NCBI GenBank assembly: GCA_024734495.1
Contig: JALMQS010000075.1
Location: forward strand, 3,960,935 to 4,024,934
DNA from: Forficula auricularia
Lineage: Eukaryota > Arthropoda > Insecta > Dermaptera > Forficulidae
Length of the DNA stretch: 64,000 nt
Reading direction: 5' to 3'
The notes below the pieces were generated by a model that made no database searches, had not been told where the DNA came from, and saw only the letters and a list, made by a program, of their open reading frames with translations. Shown one piece after another: positions 45,025 to 54,494 of the stretch. The number at the start of each line of letters is the position of its first letter. Within the stretch, counting starts at the first letter, position 1. A program made the position numbers and the translations under genes.

Positions 45025-45289
45025 TTTGAAAGTTTATAATAGGAAAATAAGGACAAGTTTTTATGTGTGAATTTTTTATTTATCAGCCAACGTTTCTTCG
45101 ACTTTGCCGACTTCTTCAGGGCTTCAAATAGTCATGCCACCCATTCGTCTAGAAGAAAATTTAGACGAATGTGTGGCATGACTATTTGAAGACCTGAAGA
45201 ACTCGGCAAAGTCGACGAAACGTTGGCTGATAAATAAAAAATTCACACATAAAAACTTGTGCTTAATTTCATATTTTAAACTTTCAAAT
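45025..45289. mobile_element. Foldback with CTGAAGAA / GACGAAACG cores
   Basis: Arms: TTTTTATGTGTGAATTTTTT, TATCAGCCAACGTTTC, GACTT...CTTCAGG; the inverse arm reads CCTGAAGAACTCGGCAAAGT, CGACGAAACGTTGGCTGATA. The loop is a second palindrome around GACGAATG and GGCATGACTATTTGAAG. No coding capacity. Confidence 0.8.
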
Positions 45290-46740
45290 GTTATCAAATA
45301 TTCACAAACACAACTTCATCTATGATCAAAACATTGTGTTTATGTTAGTGTTTTTATTAAATATATATTATATAGTATAGGTATAAATTGGTTTATTTAA
45401 AAAAAGTTTTAATAAACTATTTAACCAAAAGCTCCAATCAATTTTATCAATTTTTTTTGAATTTTAAATTTTGTATTTTCTTGACAATTAACTGAGGAAT
45501 AAATCCAATCATCTGACTTAGTACCTAAGACATAAATCTTATAAAATAAAAAGAAAAGAGAAAGATAAATTTTCTAATAAATATTACTTAAATGTCCATT
45601 AATAAATTTAAATTGTATAATTTATCATTAACACGATAAAACGTGGGATTGTTTTCAATTTATGATCCGATCTGCTAATTTTATTTATTATCCTCTAAAG
45701 TTTCATAATTCAGAGAGATCAAAACACCTCGTATTTATACTAATACTATTCTTGGATTCACCTTTATCTTGATAATAACATAACTTTGCGCGAATCGGTT
45801 CTATTATATAATGAGAAAATAACGGTGGATTTATTTGTTTTGATGTGAACGTGTGTCTCGTCTTTCTTTTATTTTGCACCGTGATCATTCGTCCTTGGAA
45901 GGACGATCTTGACATTACGGCATATTTTTCAATAGCTGAGTGAGCCGACAATAGACCGCGAGGTTTCCCGGTGGGCGGTTGTAGCTGGATGTTAACTTTA
46001 TTTTAATTTTCAATGGAAAATTTTCAAAATTTCGAGGTTGTCCCCCACACTTTCGAGGTCGTAAACTTAGATTTGGCATACCCACACCATACCCAACGAT
46101 CCTAGAAAAAAAAAATATTTGCCATCAATAAATGTAAGCAGAATCACTTTTTGGATCCTCTATTTACTACTAATAAATAACGTCTATAAATTGAAAGCGA
46201 ATTACCTTTTTTTAATTTTATCAACTTGGTTTTTCAATATTTTTTGCTCAAATGGTCAATTTAACAGGTTGGATGGATGGTTGGGCGTGAACAATTTGGG
46301 TTGGGCGGTCGCCACACCTCACTCAACCCTGGCGCCGCCACTGCGGCTGCCCCCCCCCCCCTAGGAAAATTCCCTAATTAAAAAAAAATATAACTAGTAT
46401 CGTAATTAGGCTTATGGCTAGAAGGGCCAAAAAGCCAAAAAAAAAAATAATAATAATAATAATTTAAAAGAATTCTTAATTTTTTAATTTTATTTCCACT
46501 TTGTGAAACACCACTATAATCAGTTAAATAATTCCTGTGACAAACAATTTAGTTGGATATAAAAATTCAAGCCAAGTTTTAAATTTCATATCAAAGAACG
46601 TAACAAATTTTCTTTTAAATCAATTGAAGAACGTTGTACATTCATTCCTATAGCTATGATTTAAGCAACTGCTATGGAACTTGGTACCCGTTTAGATCTC
46701 AACTTTTTTGTCGGTGAAGCCGTTCGTACCGAACTTGGCC
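45290..46740. other. AT-rich, no confirmed gene
   Basis: An 82-codon minus frame at 45703-45951 (MSAHSAIEKYAVMSRSSFQG...) has no recognised family. Near 46300-46360 a GGCGCCGCCACTG string followed by a C-run looks like a hAT-type terminus without a partner. Confidence 0.45.
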
Positions 46741-46743
46741 CTT

Positions 46744-46805
46744 TTTTTTAACCGACTTCAAAAAAGGAGGAGGTTCTCTATTCGACTGAATTTTTTTCAC
46801 ATTTA
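46744..46805 (+). repeat. Insect ACCGACTTC-type repeat fragment
   Basis: TTTTTAACCGACTTC, A-run, GGAGGAGGTTCTCTATTCGA, CTG. It is the + strand counterpart of the motif at 1-165. From memory this string is very common in insect repeats. Confidence 0.6.
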
Positions 46806-47640
46806 TGTTTTTGGTATGATTATTATTATAGGGAAAAGAAAGGATAGGAGGTTCCTTAGAATTTTCAAAATATTTTTTTGGTTTTAATCGAAATGATTTT
46901 TGAACAGCTTAAAAATGAGACTCCCGGATGACCTTAAAATAGATCAATCATATCCATAAATTTAGTTGCACATGTGTTGAAACAAAATATAAAATGTTTT
47001 ATTTATTTCATCCAATTCAGTATTTTTCGGTTCAAGACACAGATCCTTTTACTTTCACAATATTTCTCTTCTACTCCAATTGAAATCATAACTAATTAGT
47101 TTAATTATTCCGGGATTAATAATTCCAATTCGTTTTCTTTAAAATGAAGAGATTTGTAATTCTAATCTGCGACTCTCTCTCTCTTCTACTTGATAGCAGA
47201 AAGATAAAGAACAGAGACAGAGAGAGTGAACTAGAGAGAGGGTGGAGATGTGCTCTGAATTATTCTTGCTAAAAAAGATAATTTATTTTTAGACTAATTA
47301 ATTAAAAATATAATGATAATTAAAATTAATTAAGCTACTTTGTATTCTTCATTTGGATTATTTGAATTGCTTCTATATTATATCTCATATTCAATATACG
47401 AGAAGATGAAAAATGGCTTCATAAACTTCCATGATGATGCTAAAATTATCAAAAATTAATTGGAGATTCGATTCTTGACTAAAGAAGCATCAAAGTTTTT
47501 TGCTTTTTTTATAATTATTAAGAGGCGTTGTTACCCTATTGTAGATGCTATTATTAAATCTGTAAATATAGTCCCTATTATTTACATTGGAATCTCCAAA
47601 TCAAAGAAAATTCTTCTAATTAATATGAAGAGATTTTCTT
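46806..47640. other. AT-rich, (GA)n patch, no gene
   Basis: GAGAGAGTGAACTAGAGAGA and facing CTCTCTCT sequence near 47170-47240 can pair. No gene recognised. Confidence 0.55.
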
Positions 47641-47659
47641 GCCAATAGAGCGAAAATTG

Positions 47660-47745
47660 TTGATTTATAAGAGGAAATCAATGAGGATGTCCTATGTTTA
47701 ATACAAATAAACATACACCTATATACGTATAAATAAATAACAAAA
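47660..47745 (+). repeat. Motif D copy, diverged
   Basis: AAATCAATGAGGATGTCC, TATGTTTAATACAAATAAACAT, ACACC. Same block order as 60.1 kb. Confidence 0.55.
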
Positions 47746-47762
47746 CAGTTTTATATATACCT

Positions 47763-48396
47763 TAGGGTGGTCCTTATTTTGGCTATTTTCGAATTTTTAC
47801 GATGACAAGGGCTCATATGGTTCGAAATAAATAAAAAAAATATCCCCCAAGTTTCAAGTCTCTATCTCAATTATAACCTGTGCTCTCAGCGATGTAAGTT
47901 TCCCATCTAAATAACATGGGGTTTTTGGCATTGAATGATCAATTTTTTATTCCGGTTAAAGTAATGGTTCGAAAAATTTGAAACTCTGTAGACTCTATCC
48001 TTATAATAGTAGCTATTCATTAGAATTATCACAGGTTTTTACCTATTATAATTTTGGAGTTAAAGCTAGATAAAATACTGCTATATTACTAAGTTATAGA
48101 CTACAAAATTATAATAGCTAAAAATCTGGAAAAATTCAGAGGGATAGCTATTATTATAAGGATAAAATCTACAGAGTTTCAAATTTGTTAAATCATTACT
48201 TTGGCCGGAATAATAAATTGATTGTTCAATGCCAAAAACCCCATGTTATTTAGATGGGAAACTTACATCGGTGGGGGCACAGGTTATAATTGAGATATAG
48301 ACTTGAAACTTGGGGGATATTTTTTTATTTATTTCGAACCATATGAGCCCTTGTCAGAGTAAAAATTCTAAAATACCCAAAATAAGGACCACTCTA
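47763..48396. mobile_element. 634-bp foldback with perfect 8-bp TSD
   Basis: Ends are TAGGGTGGTCCTTATTTTGG and its near inverse ending AAAATAAGGACCACTCTA. It is flanked by ATATACCT on both sides (47755-47762 and 48397-48404). Arms of about 280 bp match throughout, e.g. GGGCTCATATGGTTCGAAAT and AACATGGGGTTTTTGGCATT with their inverses. An 8-bp duplication fits hAT (or P) elements. No ORF. Confidence 0.88.
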
Positions 48397-48540
48397 ATAT
48401 ACCTATAGTGTGCAAATTAATTAGGACAAAGTAAAAACCCGATTTTAAAAAAAAACTTTATTCTTTGGCTTTAGCAATCTATGTTAAATATCTGTATTAT
48501 TACGAATTCTTCCGCAGAAATTACCTCATTATTCACAGAA
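48397..48540. other. Short AT-rich spacer
   Basis: No feature seen beyond the target-site copy. Confidence 0.5.
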
Positions 48541-49470
48541 AAATAAGCTGACGTGTTCTGATGTGGCCATCCACTTGACTTTACCATACAACCTGGCCCC
48601 TCACTCATATTTAATATTTAATAAAATTATTTAGAATCATGTAGGGGAGGGGTTAGTTTTTGCATTTTTAGACTCCTGGAGGCCCACTGATTATGAATAC
48701 GAAATTTGGTTGAGTTTTGTCAAATGGCAAAGATTTTAATTTTTTGGCCCTGCGCTCCCCCCCCCTCTTCTATTTTGGGCGGTTAGTTTTTGAATTTTTA
48801 GTCTTGTGGGGTCCCACTGATTATGTATACAAAATTTGGTTGAGTTTGGTCAAATGGCCTAGATTTTTAATTTTTAAACCCCCTCCACCACCCTTAATTT
48901 TGAGTCGATATGCACCAAAATCTAATCAGCTCTTAATCGCAATGGACCAAAACTACGTGTGAAATTTGGTTTCGATATTCACACTGGTTTTTGAGCTAGC
49001 TCGTCCACAAAATTTGGTAACGCACAGACTAACAACCAGACAACCAGACAGACAGACTAACAGACATTTTTCAAAACAATTATTATCTCAAAAAATATAA
49101 TTTTTTCGATGTTCACTTATTAGGGCTTTTTTGTAGAGCGAAATGCCATGGTTTCGCTCAATTTTTTTAATCAAAATAGTTTCAGTTCAATATAATTTTT
49201 TCGATGTTCACTTATTAGGGCTTTTTTGTAGAGCGAAAAGCCATGGTTTCGCTCAATTTTTTTAATCAAAATAGTTTCAGTTCAATATAATTTTTTCGAT
49301 GTTCACTTATTAGGGATTTTTTGTAGAACGAAATGCCATGGTTTCGCTAAATTTTTTTTATCAAAATAGTTTCAGACATTTTTGGGATATTTCGAAAAAA
49401 AGAAGGAAAAAAACACTTTTTTCATGCACGATTTCAATACTTGACCATACCCTGTATGGTAAAATAAAAA
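48541..49470 (+). repeat. Family A repeat, longest copy
   Basis: Starts AAATAAGCTGACGTG and ends CCCTGTATGGTAAAATAAAA. It has two 5' units of the GTTTTTG-ATTTTTAG type and, unlike other copies, a threefold 95-bp tandem array at its 3' side. ACTTTACCATACA (48578-48590) and the terminal TGTATGGTAAAAT are near-perfect inverses. Confidence 0.88.
49096..49375 (+). repeat. 95-bp tandem array within family A
   Basis: TATAATTTTTTCGATGTTCA recurs at 49096, 49191 and 49286, exactly 95 bp apart. Each unit includes AGAGCGAAATGCCATGGTTT or a one-base variant and TCAAAATAGTTTCAG. Units are almost identical. Confidence 0.92.
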
Positions 49471-49559
49471 ACAAACTGGTCTTAATTAATTTTCACAATA
49501 TTTTCACTGTATAATGTATATTTACTTATTTATATACCTATGTAGGTAAGTATATTCTT

Positions 49560-49630
49560 TTATATAAAGATGTATGTTTATTTGAATCAAGAAGTGGACA
49601 CCCTCAATGATTTTCTCTTATAGAAATTTT
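49560..49630 (-). repeat. Motif D copy
   Basis: GATGTATGTTTATTTGAATC, AAGAAGTGGACACCCTCAAT, GATTTTCTC. Adjacent to the probable LTR. Confidence 0.55.
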
Positions 49631-49644
49631 TCTTTTTAGCCTTC

Positions 49645-50254
49645 TTGTAATGTGTCTTCTTTTGACATAGATCTTTCCTGTCGGGCTTGGATGGGAGATG
49701 ATCTTCAGAGATTAGAATCTCTCTTGCCGGCGCTAAAGCCAGAAAAATGCTATTCTAAAATACGGATTTACCAGAGGCAATTGGAAACATGCTTTAAATA
49801 AAATAATGGCACAAGGCCCGCATTTATTGCTTCTTCGTTACAGAACGTGTATACTTCTTCGCTTCATAACATAGACACAAACCGTCTCTTTACTAAATCG
49901 TTCCCAGGTGATCAGTCACCTCGGAGAGTTGCCTCATTCAATGAGCTTCAATAACTGAGCAGCAGCCGACTACTCACAACTGACAACTGAATGACAACTG
50001 ACAACTAAACTCGCGTCAACGAGCCAGCTGCTTTTATAAGCCTGGCCCTAATTAGCAATTAAACTGATTGGTTAATTATTCGCGCCTTTAGGATGACGTG
50101 TCCATAACTTTTCGCGCCCTCGCTTCTCGTTAAATAAAAGGGGCGTGTCCTTGCTGCTCATCCGTCAGTTTATCGAAGGATTCTGACCGGCAAACAGCAA
50201 GCAATCGCCTTTCTCAAGGCGAAAACAAATCTTTATTTTCAAAAGCATTTTACA
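49645..50254 (-). mobile_element. Probable solo LTR
   Basis: The segment stands out by balanced composition. On the minus strand it begins TGTAAAATGC and ends ...CATTACA, has a TATA box TATAAAAG (about 50032-50039), short TCAGTTGTC tandem repeats just downstream, and AATAAA about 210 bp after the TATA box (49823-49828). That order (U3 with TATA, R with polyadenylation signal, U5) is that of an LTR. No gag or pol lies on either side, so it would be solo. A target duplication could not be confirmed, so the ends are uncertain. A host promoter is the alternative. Confidence 0.5.
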
Positions 50255-51509
50255 TTGAAAGGAGTAAAGAATTAAATCCTACATAATTATAAGAAATTTG
50301 TGGATCGACTTTAATATATTTTAGTTGGTGAGGATCTATATGGTTAATTGATAAATAGCTCTTTATTCTTTTAATTCCACGCTTCCATTTCAAGATGAAC
50401 TAACGAAATCAATAAATTAAAGTATTTTTAATGAAACGTTTAAGTAAGAATGGATGATGTTAAGTAGCATACTTGGGCAGTAGTAAAATATTGTAAGAAT
50501 TTTTACGGCTAATTTCAAATAATTTGAAGACATATATTATATCTAGTACTTCTTCATCGGTGGAAGCTGTAATAATAATTCGGTTAGATGAGTTTGTTTA
50601 ATTTAGGTTTTTCAGAAAAATAAAATAATAAAATAAACACAATTAAAGAATTGAAAGTTTGCTGTAGAAGCTACCATTTTTTGTTTGCTTTTCATTGTCA
50701 ATGTCACAATCGCTTTATAATTCTAAGAGCCTGTTTTTTGTTTAATTTTATAAGTTCTTAAATAGAAATCAATGACGTTTGATACAAATAAACGCATAGA
50801 CGAAGATATATAATTATGTAGATCATGATATATATATTTATTAATTTATTGACTGAGAATAGAAGGAAAAATATAAGAAAAAATTGAATATAAAGAAAAG
50901 AAATGTAGAATTTTTAATTTACAAAAGACTTGGTGAAAATACATATATATTATGGACGGGATCAAAATAAGTACTTATCTCTCATCTGTAAAAACTGTAG
51001 AAAATTTATTCCTAAGGGACTTCATATTCCCAAATAGAAATAGGAAAAGAAAACTAATACTAATTATATATATACATTTCAAAATGTAATTAATAATAAA
51101 AGTTCTAATAGCCACATTAAATTTATGAAGGTTTGAATACAAAGCAACTTTATTTATCTAATAATTACCTACTATAATGGAAGACATGCAACATTTGCGG
51201 AAATAGTTGAAAATTTTTAAATAAATAAAATAAGTTAATGGTAGGTATTAAAGTGAAAGTGTCACAATTAGTTAATTATATACGGGTTACATATAATAGA
51301 TATATAGTATCTTCTTCTAAAAGTGTGGGCTCCGGTCGATTCCCGATACATACATGTTGGTCAGAAAAACCAGAACTTTTTATTAGCATACAGCAGGGTG
51401 AGTGAAAAAAAAACTTGCAAATTGGAATAGATATATAAACTTAGTTTATTTGTGGCCAAGGCCTTAAGAATATTTTAAAACTTAGACTTCTTCATACATT
51501 ACGTGCAAA
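50255..51509. other. AT-rich, no gene; short repeat fragments
   Basis: A motif D fragment (AAATCAATGACGTTTGATAC, AAATAAACGCAT) lies at about 50767-50803. A tRNA T-arm-like CCGGTCGATTCCCGATA lies at about 51331-51347. No gene is supported. Confidence 0.5.
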
Positions 51510-52227
51510 TCTATATAATAAAAATGAATTTCTTTTTCTTTGTAAGCGCGGATCTCTCAAATGCCTGGACCGATTTGGCTAATTTTTTTTTTAAAATGTT
51601 CGTAATAGTCCAATTCAGGTTAATACGTAAAAAAAAATTGGAAAAGTTGCCCGGAAAATTGGAAAATTCACGAAATACTAAAACAAAATGGGTTTAGCCA
51701 ACCTAGCTTGCCAAACAATAAAATAACTAAACTAGCAAACTAACTTTGTGTTGGCAGCCCTATCTGTCACATTTTTGAGATGTCATTTATTCTTAATAGC
51801 ATAGAGAAAAGAGATCTAACCACATTATCGTTGAAGAGGAATTTAATAATGCAACACAGATTTAAAAAAACTATCTATTTTTTAAAGTACATTTAAAAAC
51901 AAAAATTAAAAAAATAAACTCCAACGGATCGTTGTTAAACTTTATCCAATGTACTATCTTATTCTAAAATAAAGTACTTTAAAATATAATTTTACAAAAA
52001 ACTATATATGACCTTTTTTGTGGTCCTCAAGGTACTTAATTACAATGAATTTTAAATCCCACAAATATTAATTTGACAATTTAATTGACGAACTCAAAAA
52101 TTGTTATTTAATTAAATAAACTGCAACGGATCGTTGCTAAACTTTATCCAAATTCATTTGAAATATTAATATGTTTATTCCTTCATTATTAATCAGATAT
52201 CACTTGCCATTTGCAGTTCATGTTAAC

Positions 52228-52501
52228 CATGCGCAAATCCAGGGGGGCGATGGGGGCGACCGCCCCCCCCCAAAGCATTGGAGATCAACAATTTTTATAT
52301 GTTTATTTAATCTTTTTTTGTTATATAACATTAAATTTTAAAATTGAAGAAAATAAAGTTCTATGTGGGGGGGGGGCGTCTCTGGCCGCCCCCCACCCCC
52401 GCTTGGACAATTCGACTGCGACACACTTCCGAGATCAAAAGTAGATCTTATATACCGGCGACCGCCCCCCCCCCCAAATCAGAGGTCTGGATCCGCGCCT
52501 G
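52228..52501. mobile_element. hAT-like MITE with 8-bp TSD, poly-G/C flanks
   Basis: Begins CATGCGCAAATCCAGGGGGG and ends CTGGATCCGCGCCTG, inverted with mismatches. Flanks are ATGTTAAC (52220-52227) and ATGTTGAC (52502-52509), 7/8 identical. Several C- and G-runs lie inside. Two overlapping frames of 64-77 codons come from those runs and are not genes. Confidence 0.8.
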
Positions 52502-52509
52502 ATGTTGAC

Positions 52510-52880
52510 TTTATTTCAAAAATAATGATCGATTCTCATTTAACAGTCGAGGAATAACCATTCTACATTCGATTTTTGACGTTTCGGTTTTTATTGGTAG
52601 CCATTGGTGAAGACATGGAGGAATCGACTTAAAATCAAAAATACCAATCGATTCTTATCTAATACTTGAGGAATAACAATTCTACATTAGATTTTTGACC
52701 CTTCGATTATTATTGGTAACCATTGCTGAAGACATGGAGGAATCGACTTAAAATCAAAAATAACGATCGATTCTTATCTAATAGTAGAGGAATAACCTTA
52801 TTGCATTCCATTTTTGATGTTTTGACTATTAATGGCAAGCTCTACTGAAAACGTGGAAAAATCGACTTAAAATCAATAAG
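52510..52880 (+). repeat. 119-bp minisatellite, three units
   Basis: GAGGAATAAC recurs at 52549, 52668 and 52787, 119 bp apart. Units share TCGACTTAAAATCAA, CGATTCTTATCTAATA, and AAGACATGGAGGAA. The first unit is shortened by the adjacent MITE insertion; the last decays. Confidence 0.9.
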
Positions 52881-53159
52881 ACTAAATTCTTTTATGATAA
52901 ACAACTCAAGCTTGAGAATAAGAGAATTTTTTATAAATAGAGATTTTTAATACATTTTAAATATTTGTTTCATCTTATTTGTTATGAGTGTATATTGCAG
53001 TTAAATAGAATCACAAATTATGTCTATTTAAGACTTTATAATAAAACAATTATATTTATTCTCTGTTACTAATAAAACATCAATAAAGCAGCCACGTGGG
53101 GGTCCAGGGGGCGAAACGCCCTGGCTATAAAGCCCACCGAAGGCGGCACTTGAAGCTAG

Positions 53160-53384
53160 TTAATAATACAAATGGCCTTGGCATGAAAGCTTTTGATAGT
53201 AATCAAAATTAATTTAGGATTTAATTATTTTGTCATAATTTTAAAATATAATAATATTTGGACTACTGGGTTTTGAAATAAATTAATAAAGTGTAATCCA
53301 CAAAAAACACATGTTTATTTGTTTATGCTTTTATTATCATAACAGCTCCTTAAAATGTCAATAGAATTATTCAAAAAGATATAT
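53160..53384. other. AT-rich, no gene recognised
   Basis: No supported feature. Confidence 0.5.
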
Positions 53385-53650
53385 TTTCTGCATTTTTGAA
53401 TTGAAAGTTCCAAAGCTAGAAATCCCCAAATCTAATCAGTCCCTCACTTTTAAAATAAAATTATTTTGATATCAAAACGAACTTTCTACAAATTTTTATT
53501 GTTACGTAATCGAGAGTGTCAGAATGTAGACAGAGAGAAAGAAAAAACCCATGATTGAAAATGTTTTTTCTTCACTTATCAGATATTTTTAAATCTGATG
53601 AGCTTTCGAATAAACTCACTACTAGTGGTTTTTCCTGGACGTATTCAATA
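53385..53650 (+). repeat. Family C repeat, third + strand copy
   Basis: CCAAAGCTAGAAATCCCCAA, ATCTAATCAGTCC, AAAACGAACTTTCTACA, GAGAGTGTCAGAATGTAGAC, ATGATTGAAAATG, TCCTGGACGTATTCAATAAT. Same order as at 32.65 kb. Confidence 0.65.
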
Positions 53651-53736
53651 ATAATAAAAAAATCCATTAATGTATGATAAGACAGAGAAAACAATATAAC
53701 TGTATATCATTCGCATCCATAATAAATATTAATTAA

Positions 53737-54246
53737 AACAGGAATAGCAGGGAATTGGACAATAAATAAAAAAACACAGTTTTTATTAAATGGGCCAGAC
53801 GTTTCGTCGATTTATTTCGACCTCCTCAGGGGCCCATCTTATCACCCATCTTATCACTCAACAGACAATTCCACTATGCATCGGAACATCCTTAATTTTT
53901 TCTTATTATATCTACAATACATCTTGACCTCAATTACTCAACAATCTTGAACATTTTTTCCCTCCTTTTAACAATTAAAAAAATCAAAAAATTCATAAAA
54001 AATTATAAAAAATTTTCTTATTTTAATTTTAAACAGACAATGGCATTTTTTGATTTTGGTTATTTATTTTGAATTGGGTCTACTTGATTAGATAATTCAT
54101 TTGACGTTGCTTAGTGGAATTGTCTTTTGACAAAGAGTGATAAGATGGGCCACTGAGGAAGTCGAAATAAATCGACGAAACGTCTGGCCCAATTAATAAA
54201 AACTCTGTTTTTTATTTATTGTCCAAATCCTTACTATTCCTGTTTT
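53737..54246. mobile_element. Foldback with CTGAGGA / GACGAAACG cores
   Basis: Outer ends AACAGGAATAG and CTATTCCTGTTTT. Arms include GGACAATAAATAAAAAAACA and the core; the + core is CTGAGGAAGTCGAAATAAAT, CGACGAAACG, with a stem of at least 5 bp. The left arm carries the inverse at about 53795-53830. An inner palindrome joins CTTATCACTC with GAGTGATAAG. Confidence 0.8.
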
Positions 54247-54377
54247 AAGTAAAAACAATTTTTAAAATTCAAAAGAAATATAAAAATTCAAAACTCAATA
54301 GAAGCCTTGCTTATACCGCTATTTATATCCATTAGAAACGGAATGGTTACACAACTTAAAGTTGTAGTCTAGAATAG
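54247..54377. other. Short spacer, no feature
   Basis: AT-rich, nothing recognised. Confidence 0.5.
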
Positions 54378-54494
54378 AGCTATTCAAAGCGTGGGTCGCG
54401 GGATATGTACAAATAAGGGTCATGATTATATAGTGGGGGTCGTGACAAAATTTGAATGGTGAAAGGGGGTCGCGATGAAAAAGTTTGAATAGCT
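54378..54494. mobile_element. 117-bp MITE with AGCTATTCAAA ends
   Basis: AGCTATTCAAA (54378-54388) and TTTGAATAGCT (54484-54494) are exact inverses. Inside, GTGGGTCGCGGG and GGGGGTCGCGATGAAAAA resemble the GGGTCGCGA strings found near the ends of some animal hAT elements. ATAG lies on both sides, possibly part of the target site. Confidence 0.65.

Larger units (their letters stand above)
51510..53159 (+). mobile_element. Non-autonomous Helitron candidate (composite)
   Basis: It starts TCTATATAATAAAAATGAAT after an A (51509), like many insect Helitron 5' ends, followed by CTGGACCGATTTGGCTAATT. The 3' end holds the hairpin-forming CCAGGGGGCGAAACGCCCTG and GGCTATAAAGCC, then GGCACTTGAAGCTAG, with CTAG at 53156-53159 followed by T. 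It has no Rep/helicase. It contains a hAT-like MITE (52228-52501) and a 119-bp minisatellite (52510-52880). The distance from hairpin to CTAG is longer than usual, which lowers confidence. Confidence 0.5.

Noticed and set aside
45703..45951. 82-codon minus ORF as a gene
   Set aside because: No domain, signal peptide or splice signals; composition no different from neighbours.
52211..52557. Two overlapping + ORFs with PPPP and GGG runs
   Set aside because: They translate the C/G runs and termini of the hAT-like MITE.
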